Shown here in pieces: positions 9,116 to 18,156 of a DNA stretch of 64,000 nucleotides. Each line of letters opens with the position of its first letter. Within the stretch, counting starts at the first letter, position 1. Position numbers and translations under genes: made by a program. Origin of the DNA: Yersinia vastinensis (GTDB taxonomy: Bacteria; Pseudomonadota; Gammaproteobacteria; Enterobacterales; Enterobacteriaceae); assembly GCF_902726565.1 (NCBI RefSeq), contig NZ_CACVAF010000001.1:434001-498000 (forward strand), written 5' to 3'. Under the pieces are notes generated by a model that saw only the letters and a program-made list of their open reading frames with translations, did no database searches and was not told the DNA's origin.

Positions 9116-11125
9116 TTATTTTTCTGTGACTGTTTTGTTTTTGCACAGTGTCGCCAAAGCCGCAACATCTAGAATTAATGCTACGCTGCCGTCACCCAAA
9201 ATGGTTGCCGCAGATATTCCAGGGACTTTACGATAGTTAAGTTCAAGGTTTTTCACGACGACTTGATGTTGCCCAATGAGCTGATCGACCAACAATGCAT
9301 AGCGGCAACCGGCACTTTGTAAAATCACCGCAATACCGTCATTAGGCAGTGTTGAATCACTCTCAATATCGAAAATTTGATGCAATTCGATCAGCGGTAA
9401 ATATTCTCCTCGTACTTGCAGCATCATTTCATCGCCTGCCATACGGTACAGCGCATTTTCAGAGGGTTTGAGTGATTCCATCACCGTTCCCAGTGGCAAG
9501 ACATAGATTTCAGCTCCGACGCGTACCGACATACCGTCCAGTATTGCCAATGTTAGCGGCAAAATAATCCGAATGGTGGTGCCTTTATTCTGAACTGAAT
9601 GGATCTCGACATGTCCCCCCATGGCTAGGATATTTCTGCGTACCACATCCATGCCAACACCACGCCCTGAAACATCTGTGACTGTTTCGGCCGTAGAAAA
9701 ACCGGCGGCAAAAATCAGCATCCAAATTTCTTCATCACTCCAGTTATCACTGATCGCTAATCCTTGCGATTGCGCGCGAGCCAAGATTTTTTCACGGTTA
9801 AGCCCCGCGCCGTCATCAATAACCTCAATGACGATGCTGCCACCATGATGCTCCGCAGAGAGTGTCAGGTTACCTTTGGCCGGCTTTCCTTTAGCTTGAC
9901 GGATATCTACCGACTCAATGCCATGGTCTAGACTGTTACGGACTAAATGGGTTAGGGGATCAATAATCCGTTCAATCAGGCTCTTATCTAATTCAGCAGA
10001 CCCCCCTCTTAAGGTCAGCTCAACTTCTTTACCCAGTTTTCCCCCTAGGTCATGGACCAGACGTGGGAAACGGCTGAAAACATATTCCATTGGCATCATG
10101 CGGATAGACATCACTGATTCTTGCAGGTCGCGGGCGTTACGCTCCATCTGACCAATGCTGCTAATCAACGTGTCATACAGGGCAGGGTCCAAAGAGCTTG
10201 AAAGCTGTGAAAGCATCGCCTGAGTAATAATCAGCTCACCAACCTGATTAATGATTTGGTCAACTTTTTCGACAGCGACTCGCAAACTTCCTGACTCTGT
10301 CGCCGGAGCTTTAGGTGTGGGTTTGGGCCGAGAAGCAGGCGAGTTAACGGGAGTCTCTGAAGCCTGTTCGTCTGACGTTGCTACACTATTTTCAGGCGAG
10401 GGGGTTGCCGCAATGATAGGTAACGCAGTGGCAGTATTTTGTTCTGGCTGGGACACCGTAATCGTAATTTGCTCGGGTTCGAGTACAAAACATAATACAG
10501 CGAGAATATCGTCAGCCGATGTTGTGGTCTGCAATTCAACCTGCAATACATCGCCTTGCTGCTGCTGACTAATAACTTCACCCAGATTGGCTAATTCCTC
10601 AAGCAAGACTGTTTTGTCTGCTTCAGGGATAGCACTGAGTAATACCGTCAGTGTATTACAGTCTAGCGCGGTAGGAAGGGGAGGGTGTTGTATCGGTGGT
10701 GGTGGTGCCTCCGCCGGAGTGCTATTTTGCTTATCTTCCATAGCGATTTGATGCAATGCAGTACAAATATAATGGAAACTGTCTTGGTCAGGTTCCTGCG
10801 AGGATTTATACGCATCAAGCTGATCTTGCATAATGTCTTTACTCTCCAGAAACAGATTAATGATGTCGCTGTTTAACCTCAGTTCACCACGTCGCGCATC
10901 GTCCAGCAGGTTTTCCAGTATGTGTGTCGTTTCTTGCAATACGGTAAAACCAAAGGTGCCGGCCCCTCCTTTTATTGAATGAGCTGCGCGAAATATGGCA
11001 TTCAGCATTTCTTTATCAGGTGAAACGAAATCAAGCTCCAGAAGATGCATTTCCATATCGGCGAGCAATTCATCAGCTTCATCAAAAAAGGTTTGGTAAA
11101 AATCACTTATGTCCATCTTGCTCAA
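9116..11125 (-). CDS. cheA: Chemotaxis histidine kinase CheA
   Basis: 669 residues with the full P1-P5 layout. P1 carries the phosphorylation site in AAHSIKGGAGTFGF (His about 49). A proline-rich linker follows P1, then a P2-like domain, a second linker rich in Pro, Ala and Thr, the P3 dimerisation helices, and the P4 ATPase with N box (HLVRNSLDHGIE) and G boxes (DDGAGLNREKI, GRGVGMDVV). A C-terminal P5 CheW-like domain binds CheW and receptors. The start overlaps the motB end by 23 bases; a start three codons further in (MDISDFYQ) is also possible and matches the E. coli alignment. No cheY or cheB lies in the window. Confidence 0.97.
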   Translation of the reverse strand: MSKMDISDFYQTFFDEADELLADMEMHLLELDFVSPDKEMLNAIFRAAHSIKGGAGTFGFTVLQETTHILENLLDDARRGELRLNSDIINLFLESKDIMQDQLDAYKSSQEPDQDSFHYICTALHQIAMEDKQNSTPAEAPPPPIQHPPLPTALDCNTLTVLLSAIPEADKTVLLEELANLGEVISQQQQGDVLQVELQTTTSADDILAVLCFVLEPEQITITVSQPEQNTATALPIIAATPSPENSVATSDEQASETPVNSPASRPKPTPKAPATESGSLRVAVEKVDQIINQVGELIITQAMLSQLSSSLDPALYDTLISSIGQMERNARDLQESVMSIRMMPMEYVFSRFPRLVHDLGGKLGKEVELTLRGGSAELDKSLIERIIDPLTHLVRNSLDHGIESVDIRQAKGKPAKGNLTLSAEHHGGSIVIEVIDDGAGLNREKILARAQSQGLAISDNWSDEEIWMLIFAAGFSTAETVTDVSGRGVGMDVVRRNILAMGGHVEIHSVQNKGTTIRIILPLTLAILDGMSVRVGAEIYVLPLGTVMESLKPSENALYRMAGDEMMLQVRGEYLPLIELHQIFDIESDSTLPNDGIAVILQSAGCRYALLVDQLIGQHQVVVKNLELNYRKVPGISAATILGDGSVALILDVAALATLCKNKTVTEK

Positions 11126-12092
11126 CCTTTTCCTGTGTAGGATTAGCTAAAACTTCGGCTATCGGCGCGACTTTTGCCGGAGTGGCTTCGCCGGTAGACA
11201 TCATTTTCAATTCATTTTTTATCTTTTCACTGCCTTGATTATCTGCCACGCTCTGCAATACGGTATCCTCTTCCAGAATGTCTTTTTCCTTACTTTTACT
11301 CAGAACTAAAATGCTGATCCGTCGGTTGATAGGATCATTTGGATTCATATTTTCCAAATTCATCATGTCGGCAGTACCAATGACCCGCAAAAACTTATTA
11401 TCAGCTAATCCGCCGGACACCAGCGCGCGTCGCGAGGCATTGGCGCGGTCGGATGATAATTCCCAATTGCTATATCCCATTTCGCCACTGGCGTAAGGTA
11501 ATGAGTCTGTGTGGCCTGTTACGCTAATTTTATTTGGCAGGTCATTCAGTACCGGAACTAATGCCAGCAGAATATCCCGCATATAAGGTTCCAGTTCTTT
11601 ACTGCCAATTTTGAACATCGGACGTTCTTGACTATCAATGATCTGGATAAGCAGCCCGTCATCGGTCAGAGACAGTCGTAGATTTGATTGGAAATCACTT
11701 AGCCGCGGATCGTTATGAATTAAGTTTTCCAGTTTCTGATGTGCTCGCAGTAAATTCATTGCACTTTTTTGCTTATCAATTTTGTTTAACGTTTGCTTAA
11801 ATACTTCACCATCTTGCTTAATTAAGTCATCTCCCCCACCGGGAATAGGGCTATCGCTTAAACTGGATCGATCCCCATTTGATATCGCGACCCTCAGCGG
11901 CATTCTAAAATAGTCAGCAATTTGTTCACGTTGCAAAGGGGTAGAAGAAGAGAGCAGCCACATAACCAAAAAGAAGGCCATCATGGCTGTCATAAAGTCG
12001 GCATAGGCAATTTTCCAGGTCCCACCGTGGTGGCCATGTTTTGCACGTTTGCGTTTACGGACAATAATGACTGGCTGTGACTGTTTGTTCAT
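11103..12092 (-). CDS. motB: Flagellar stator protein MotB
   Basis: 329 residues. One N-terminal membrane helix (about 31-48) carries the proton-binding aspartate at residue 32 in YADFMTAMMAFFLVMWLL, the same number as E. coli Asp32. The C-terminal OmpA-like peptidoglycan-binding domain anchors the stator (ISVTGHTDSLPYASG, NWELSSDRANASRRAL). The aspartate at this position predicts a proton-driven motor. The start overlaps the motA stop (ATGA-type), indicating coupling. Confidence 0.97.
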   Translation of the reverse strand: MNKQSQPVIIVRKRKRAKHGHHGGTWKIAYADFMTAMMAFFLVMWLLSSSTPLQREQIADYFRMPLRVAISNGDRSSLSDSPIPGGGDDLIKQDGEVFKQTLNKIDKQKSAMNLLRAHQKLENLIHNDPRLSDFQSNLRLSLTDDGLLIQIIDSQERPMFKIGSKELEPYMRDILLALVPVLNDLPNKISVTGHTDSLPYASGEMGYSNWELSSDRANASRRALVSGGLADNKFLRVIGTADMMNLENMNPNDPINRRISILVLSKSKEKDILEEDTVLQSVADNQGSEKIKNELKMMSTGEATPAKVAPIAEVLANPTQEKVEQDGHK

Positions 12093-12979
12093 GATGCGCT
12101 ATCCGGCGCGCTGCTATTTGCCGAGGATTTCACCTCGCGTACATGATCTTCCAGTTCAATAAACGTTGGACGTTCTGACGATAACAAGGTTTTACGGCCA
12201 AATTCGACAGCAATTTGTGGCGCATAGCCATTCATGCTGGAAAGCAACGTAACCCGAATGCATTGCAACATTTTGATTTGCTCGCTGCCCTTTTGACGTA
12301 ACAGCGTGGCCAGAGGTAAAACAAAGCCATAAGCCAGCAAAATACCTAAAAATGTGCCTACCATGGCATGCGCGATGAGTTCGCCCAATTCGGCAGCTGG
12401 CCTGTCTGCTGCGGCCAAGGCATTAACCACCCCCATAACAGCGGCTACGATACCGAAAGCAGGGAGAGCATCGCCGACGACATTGAGACTATTGGCAGGA
12501 ACATCATGTTCATGTTCGCAAGTTTCGATTTCCTCATCCATTAATGCTTCTATTTCATGCGCATTCATACTGCCGCTGACCATCAGACGTAAATAATCGA
12601 CGATGAAATTCATCAACATGGGATCAGCAAGTAAGCGTGGATAAGCCGAGAAAATAGCACTGTTCTGCGGATCTTCAATATCACTTTCCAGTGTCATCAA
12701 CCCATTCTGCCGACCTTTGGTCAGCAGTAAGTACATCATAGCCATCAGGTCCATATAAAGTGCTTTGGTATAATGTGAACCTTTGAATAAATGGGGGAAG
12801 GCTTTAATCGTCGCTTTTATCGATTTACCGTTATTACCGACAATAAAAGCCCCTACGGCCGCCCCGCCAATAATCAAAAGTTCTGTTGGCTGATAAAGCG
12901 CGCCTAATTCCCCCCCCGAGAGACTGAATCCGCCAAAAACAGTCAAAATGACTACCATATAACCAATAATGACTAGCAC
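12089..12979 (-). CDS. motA: Flagellar stator protein MotA
   Basis: 296 residues, four-helix inner-membrane stator subunit that forms the ion channel with MotB and pushes on FliG. Conserved stretches are LPAFGIVAAVMGVVNALAAA, containing the channel proline, and GTFLGILLAYGFVLPLATLL. The charged cytoplasmic loop runs from about residue 70 to 165. It is the first gene of motA-motB-cheA-cheW and follows flhC after 133 bases that could hold a promoter; no convincing sigma-28 site was found there. Confidence 0.97.
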   Translation of the reverse strand: MLVIIGYMVVILTVFGGFSLSGGELGALYQPTELLIIGGAAVGAFIVGNNGKSIKATIKAFPHLFKGSHYTKALYMDLMAMMYLLLTKGRQNGLMTLESDIEDPQNSAIFSAYPRLLADPMLMNFIVDYLRLMVSGSMNAHEIEALMDEEIETCEHEHDVPANSLNVVGDALPAFGIVAAVMGVVNALAAADRPAAELGELIAHAMVGTFLGILLAYGFVLPLATLLRQKGSEQIKMLQCIRVTLLSSMNGYAPQIAVEFGRKTLLSSERPTFIELEDHVREVKSSANSSAPDSAS

Positions 12980-13112
12980 ATATACTCCTTAATAATTTAA
13001 TGCCCTGATCTCACCTAAATATTTGGTTTTTATAAATTTCACGCACGGGGTGGCCGTATCATATTTAACCGATACTATTATTTACGATAAGAATATTTAA
13101 CTGCCCAATTAG

Positions 13113-13667
13113 TTAGACTGTGGAAGTATTCTCCAATGGTAAGTCAGGTGTTTTACATTTCTTAATTGCACGAGAAGGTGGGCTACATAAACTGCACGTA
13201 AATGGGTTCTTTGAATGTTCACTTGTTACAACAAAACCACCACCACAAATACAGCATTCTGTATGTTCTATAATTCCACAATTAATGAACCGCAATAATG
13301 TCCATGCACGGGTTAATCCAAGAACTTGTTTTTCACCTGGTTGAGGTGGGCATTGTTCCAGATATAAACGATAAGCTTTTACAGTTGCTTCAATCGGCCG
13401 ACAGGGTTCGGTTTTTTGCAAATAAAGGTGAATATTATAAAACATAGATGAATGAATATTTTGTTCCCATGCCATAAACCAGTCCTCCGAGAAAGGCAAC
13501 ATACCTTTAGGGGGAGGGCATCCTCTGAGTTCTTTATAAAGGCGTAATAATCTTCTGCGGCTGAGACTCGTTTCGCTTTCCAACATTTGCATACGAGCAC
13601 CAAAAGAAATCAACTCCATGGCTATTTGTACTTCTTTGATTTCCTGCAATATACTTTTTTCACTCAT
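13113..13667 (-). CDS. flhC: Flagellar master regulator subunit FlhC
   Basis: 184 residues from the ATG at 13667, starting MSEKSIL like E. coli FlhC; a GTG two codons upstream is also open. FlhC binds DNA as FlhD4C2 and activates class 2 flagellar operons. The structural zinc site of four cysteines is present (CCICGG and FTCSLC), and the core [19 protein letters not shown] / PPPKGMLPF is conserved. It lies 14 bases downstream of flhD. Confidence 0.96.
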   Translation of the reverse strand: MSEKSILQEIKEVQIAMELISFGARMQMLESETSLSRRRLLRLYKELRGCPPPKGMLPFSEDWFMAWEQNIHSSMFYNIHLYLQKTEPCRPIEATVKAYRLYLEQCPPQPGEKQVLGLTRAWTLLRFINCGIIEHTECCICGGGFVVTSEHSKNPFTCSLCSPPSRAIKKCKTPDLPLENTSTV

Positions 13668-13681
13668 AATCACAAATTCCT

Positions 13682-14029
13682 TTAAGTTGGTGTAAGATTT
13701 TGCTCAGAAAGCGAGTTCAGCAGATTGGTTGATAGAATGATGCCGGTATGAATTTGTTGTAATGCTTCAATACGGGAGTCTTTAGTCAAATTATCAATCA
13801 CAATTTCATTATCAACACGAAGGCGACAAATGAGCTGGTTGGTTGATGCTAGTTTTATCAACTGAGGGAGGGAGAGTTCCTTTAAAGTATCAATGGTTGC
13901 TTCAGTCAATCCCAGGCGAAAACCTGCGGCAAACTTATCTTCTCTAATTAATTGTTGGGCGAGTAGCAAATAGGACAAGTTGATGTCATGAATCCGTTGC
14001 AGCTGTTCGTCAATATTTTTTTCAATCAT
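13682..14029 (-). CDS. flhD: Flagellar master regulator subunit FlhD
   Basis: 115 residues. The FlhD core is clear: [36 protein letters not shown] and [15 protein letters not shown]. The cysteine that forms the inter-subunit disulfide in E. coli FlhD is present in TNQLICRLR. The N-terminus is a few residues longer than in E. coli. It is followed directly by flhC, giving the standard flhDC operon. Confidence 0.95.
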   Translation of the reverse strand: MIEKNIDEQLQRIHDINLSYLLLAQQLIREDKFAAGFRLGLTEATIDTLKELSLPQLIKLASTNQLICRLRVDNEIVIDNLTKDSRIEALQQIHTGIILSTNLLNSLSEQNLTPT

Positions 14030-14489
14030 ATTTCGTTACCATATTCATCTCACTGACTACATGAGAGAATAAATTAATGTTAATTAATTTGTTGACATGT
14101 GATCATTATAATTAAAGCAATGATATTGAAGTGGTGAAAATTAGCACTTTTTCCATAGGGATATTTTTACCAACGTATTGGTTGTAACGTTATGAAAAAT
14201 AGCTGATTAATCATACTTACTCAGCATAAATAAAATACTCCTTCACCAACCTCAGTCTCATTTGACACAATACAGTAGCAAGCGGAGACGACTTATCTTA
14301 CCTAATATTTCAAAGTAATTGGAAGTGTGTGGAACATTTTCTATATACTAACTGCTTTATTCTGTAAGCTCAACTTTTAATCTCATTAACTATTAATAAT
14401 CTGTGCTATTTTTTAATTAAGAATTACTAGTAACACTAAAGTTAATAAATATATTTATTTACATAAAATTTTCATTGTCTACTATAATT
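14030..14489 (-). promoter_or_regulatory. Long AT-rich upstream region of flhDC
   Basis: 460 bases between the flhD start and the fliA stop with no gene on either strand. In enterics the flhDC promoter region integrates many signals and has a long untranslated leader, so a region of this size is expected. One CRP-like half site (TGTGATCA, from 14099) is visible, but its partner half is weak. No other site could be assigned by eye. Confidence 0.5.
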
Positions 14490-15215
14490 TTATTTATGCC
14501 GAGAATCTAATCTGGCACGCAGACGTTTAATGGCTTGACTATGTAACTGACTGACTCTTGTTTCCGTAATCTTCAGCAAGATGCCAACCTCTTTCATGTT
14601 GAGATCTTGCTGATAATAAAGATTCAATAATAGTTGATCCCTTTCCGGCAGTGCTTTTATTTCCTGACTGATATGCTTGGTTAAGTTTTCTTTCATCAAT
14701 TCATGCAGAGGATTTAGCATTTCATGTTCAGTATCTGGCTGTTCAACACTGTCTGCCAACTCTTCTTGTAGCTCATCAAGAGAATAAAGTTGGCTGGTGT
14801 TGGTCTCGGCCAAAATTTGCTGATATTCACGTAATGTAATGCCCATCCCTGCTGCAACATCAGCTTCTGTTGCGACTGTGCCACTTTCTTGCTCAATGCG
14901 TTGAATGACTAATGCCACTTCGCGTGCATTACTGCGAATTCTGCGCGGAACCCAGTCTCGCTCCCGTAGTTCATCTATCATTGCCCAGCGTACTTTCTGG
15001 GTAATATACATATTTAGTGCAATACCTTTCTTCGGTTCAAAATGTTCAATTGCGGTCAGTAGCCCTATTGCACCGGCCTGAATAAGATCGTCCAATTCCA
15101 CGCTGGCGGGTAATCTGGCATGTAAACGCAGAGCCTCGTGCCGAACTATAAAGCCATATTTCGGCCATAGCTCATCTTTCTCTACTACGCCGTTATGGGT
15201 ATAAATACCATTCAC
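14490..15215 (-). CDS. fliA: Flagellar sigma factor FliA (sigma-28)
   Basis: 241 residues. Sigma-70 regions 2, 3 and 4 can be followed: RHEALRLHARLPASVELDDL (region 2), DELRERDWVPRRIRSNAREV at the region 2.4/3 junction, and the region 4 helix-turn-helix in LNMKEVGILLKITETRVSQL. It directs class 3 promoters such as those in front of fliD, fliC, flgK and flgM, and is held inactive by FlgM. Unlike E. coli and Salmonella, no fliZ follows; the next gene downstream is flhD on the same strand. Confidence 0.97.
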   Translation of the reverse strand: MNGIYTHNGVVEKDELWPKYGFIVRHEALRLHARLPASVELDDLIQAGAIGLLTAIEHFEPKKGIALNMYITQKVRWAMIDELRERDWVPRRIRSNAREVALVIQRIEQESGTVATEADVAAGMGITLREYQQILAETNTSQLYSLDELQEELADSVEQPDTEHEMLNPLHELMKENLTKHISQEIKALPERDQLLLNLYYQQDLNMKEVGILLKITETRVSQLHSQAIKRLRARLDSRHK

Positions 15216-15405
15216 AATTACATTATCCAGCCGACAAAAAATTTACGACATTATTAAGGATTAATGCGAGATCAAATAGCCTGATAAGGCGATACAATAA
15301 TGCGCAATCCGGAACTTCAATTTTATCCTTAGAACAAACCAATCACGGAAAAAAATTATAACCCAAGGTACTTGTTAGTGCCGTTAATGCTTTTTTGACC
15401 CCTTT

Positions 15406-17067
15406 TTAGAAGGTTTCCCACTGCGCCTCAACTGCATTTTTATTCACTTCTGAGTCTTTTTTATGCATCTCTTGGTTAGGGCGAACCGGCTTTAGAGTAT
15501 TGCTTAGTTCGCTATTTTTATGCAGAGATGGATTGAGAACGAACTCAGAAATGATGTTATCCAGCGCTTCTGTTTGTGTTTCCAGGCTGCTGGCTGCGGT
15601 TGCTGCCTCTTCTACCATGACAGCATTTTGTTGAGTAACTTGATCCATTTCGTTAACGGCTTGCGCAATTTGATTGATGCCCGCGCTTTGTTCATCTGAA
15701 GCTGAGGTGATTTCCCCCATAATGTCTGTCACTTGGGTCACAGAATTAACAATATCCTTCATAACTGTTCCCGCTACATTAACCTGCTGAGAACCAGTAT
15801 TCATATTTGCAACACAAGTGGTTATTAGCTGGCTAATCTCTTTGGCGGCATCAGCACTGCGCTTGGCCAGATTGCGGACTTCACCGGCAACAACGGCAAA
15901 GCCACGTCCTTGTTCGCCTGCTCGGGCCGCTTCTACTGCGGCATTCAGGGCTAAGATATTGGTCTGATTAGCGATACTGTCGATGACACCGTTGATATCA
16001 GCAATCTGGCGTGAGCTTTGCGTAATCTGTTGCATAATTTCTTCGAGATTACTCATCACATCGCCACCATTACGAGCATTAAGGCTGGCACTTTCTGCTA
16101 ATTGGCGTGCGGTGTGGGCGTTATCCGCGTTCTGACGAACAGTGGTTTTTAGCTCTTCCATGCTAGCTGCGGTTTGCTGTAAGGCTGAAGCCTGTTCTTC
16201 GGTACGTGCAGAAAGGTCATTATTACCCAGTGATATTTCTTGAGCATTGCCATAAATATGGCTCACACCATCACGGATACCAGAGATAACTTCGGTTAGT
16301 GACGTGCGCATTTTTTCCAGCTCAATCAACATCAGGCCCAGTTCATTTTCATCCCCAGTTTGTATTTCTTCACTCAAATCGCCCGCAGCAATCTTTTTGA
16401 TCGATTGAGATGTTTGCGCCATTCGTGATATCAAAACACGTTTTAGCCAGATACGAACCAAGAACATCATCACGATTGAACAGCCCAACACGATAGCGGC
16501 CATCGTAACCATCGAGTAATAATCGTTTTCGGCTTGTTGAATATATTCGTTATTAAGCTGGTTGATAATTTGACTGTGACGCTGTATTTGCTCTCTTAAG
16601 GACGCACGTTCTTGCATTTCATTGTCAATGTTATCGGGGGAACTTGCCGGGTCAAGGATGTAGTTAACTTTTGCTAGAGATAAATTCAGTACCCGATCAA
16701 ACTGTTTACTCAAATCTATCGCGACTTGTTTTTCCTCTGGTGAGCTAAACGGCATTGACATAAAGGTTTTCATATCAATATTAGCTTGGGAGAGAATATC
16801 TTTGGCGCGATCAATAGATTCTTGCTTAACAGGGCGATTAAGACTTGTGCGTGACATCAGCCCATTAACATGCGCCAGCCCACTATTAAGGTTAAAGATG
16901 GCATCACTCATGACCTCTATATTTTTAGAGACGACGATAGCACGATTAAAGTTATCCTTATTCGCAATGGCATGTAACACACTGAACGCTGTTATCAGCA
17001 TGAGGAACAGTGCAAAAATAGCAATCACGATAGATAAAGCTGTGGATATTTTTAATTTTTTAAACAT
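15406..17067 (-). CDS. Methyl-accepting chemotaxis protein with CheR/CheB tether
   Basis: 553 residues, Tar/Tsr-type receptor: membrane helices at about 9-33 and 185-208 around a periplasmic ligand domain, then HAMP, methylation helices, the signalling hairpin ([20 protein letters not shown]) and a flexible charged tail ending QWETF. That ending is the pentapeptide (NWETF type) used in enterics to recruit the methyltransferase CheR and esterase CheB. This receptor is therefore likely the adaptation-competent one of the pair. Its ligand is not predictable. It lies between fliA and flgL on the same strand. Confidence 0.96.
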   Translation of the reverse strand: MFKKLKISTALSIVIAIFALFLMLITAFSVLHAIANKDNFNRAIVVSKNIEVMSDAIFNLNSGLAHVNGLMSRTSLNRPVKQESIDRAKDILSQANIDMKTFMSMPFSSPEEKQVAIDLSKQFDRVLNLSLAKVNYILDPASSPDNIDNEMQERASLREQIQRHSQIINQLNNEYIQQAENDYYSMVTMAAIVLGCSIVMMFLVRIWLKRVLISRMAQTSQSIKKIAAGDLSEEIQTGDENELGLMLIELEKMRTSLTEVISGIRDGVSHIYGNAQEISLGNNDLSARTEEQASALQQTAASMEELKTTVRQNADNAHTARQLAESASLNARNGGDVMSNLEEIMQQITQSSRQIADINGVIDSIANQTNILALNAAVEAARAGEQGRGFAVVAGEVRNLAKRSADAAKEISQLITTCVANMNTGSQQVNVAGTVMKDIVNSVTQVTDIMGEITSASDEQSAGINQIAQAVNEMDQVTQQNAVMVEEAATAASSLETQTEALDNIISEFVLNPSLHKNSELSNTLKPVRPNQEMHKKDSEVNKNAVEAQWETF

Positions 17068-17185
17068 GACGATCCTTAATCACCAACAGTGAACTGTTGT
17101 AGATGTACCTCAGAAATATAATGAGAATGATTATTAAATATTCAGGTTGATAATCCTGCTAATGCGAAATATTGCAATGTTGATA

Positions 17186-18103
17186 CTACATATTAAATAT
17201 CGACATTGTCTGCATACTCTGGAAAACCATCATTGAAGCGCTGAGTGCAAATTCCGACATTTTCGATTGAGATGTTAATGTAATAAATGTATCTATATCT
17301 GAGCCGACAGTTTGTTGTAACAGCGTCTGAATATTGATTTTTTGCACATCCGAGCGTAGCCCCAGCGATTCTATCTGCTGTAAGCTGGTTCCAACCTCAG
17401 CCTGTATTTTTCCGAGGTTATCAATGCCTTTCTTGATGGCAATATTGGTGCTATCGAGTGTTTTTTGCAGTGCTTCACGGTCAGCATCATCGACAATAGG
17501 TTCATTTAGCGCTGCAATAGCGTTATCCAATGCAGCGAAAATATCGTCGCTGCTCCCACTTAAAAAGATATCGCTACCCAGATGGCTCACTTGAATTTCG
17601 GTGCTGTCTGCAACTAAATGGGTTATTGGCGTATCTCCGCCCACGTAGGTGCCATCTTTTTGGAAAGGCTCTGCTCCCGTTTTAAAACCACCGAAAATAT
17701 AGCGGCCACTGCCATTAGTGGTGTTGCCTAAATTCAACAAGTTATCGCGGATACCTTGTAATTCAGTCGCCAATGCTTCTCTATCTGCGTCTGAAAAGGC
17801 ACCGTTGCCGCCAGCAACAATTTTCGCACTTAACTCTTTGGTTAAGATGTTACCAATGGAGGTGAGCGTGTTGTCTTCCTGTTGCAGTGCATCTTGGGCG
17901 TACAAGCGCGCAGTATCAAATTGCTGCATATTTGCCAGCGCATTTTGATAAATGATCGCTTGTGAAGCACCACCAGGATCATCAGAAGGTGTTAGCAAGG
18001 TTCTCTGGGCTGACATCCGGGTATAAATATCATTTCCAGCGGTCATGGCCTTCGACATGCTATTGATATTATTCTGATACATATACTGGGTACTGAGACG
18101 CAT
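17186..18103 (-). CDS. flgL: Hook-filament junction protein FlgL (HAP3)
   Basis: 305 residues. Flagellin-like N-terminus (MRLSTQYMYQNNINSMSKAM), conserved LLTPSDDPGGASQAI, and a helical C-terminus ending SMQTMSIFNM. FlgL is the junction protein that contacts the filament. It lies 53 bases downstream of flgK, with which it shares the sigma-28 promoter at 19886-19912. Confidence 0.95.
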   Translation of the reverse strand: MRLSTQYMYQNNINSMSKAMTAGNDIYTRMSAQRTLLTPSDDPGGASQAIIYQNALANMQQFDTARLYAQDALQQEDNTLTSIGNILTKELSAKIVAGGNGAFSDADREALATELQGIRDNLLNLGNTTNGSGRYIFGGFKTGAEPFQKDGTYVGGDTPITHLVADSTEIQVSHLGSDIFLSGSSDDIFAALDNAIAALNEPIVDDADREALQKTLDSTNIAIKKGIDNLGKIQAEVGTSLQQIESLGLRSDVQKINIQTLLQQTVGSDIDTFITLTSQSKMSEFALSASMMVFQSMQTMSIFNM

Positions 18104-18156
18104 CGCTATTTCCTTAATCTTTTATCAAACTGCTGGTGGCACCATAGAATGGGACG

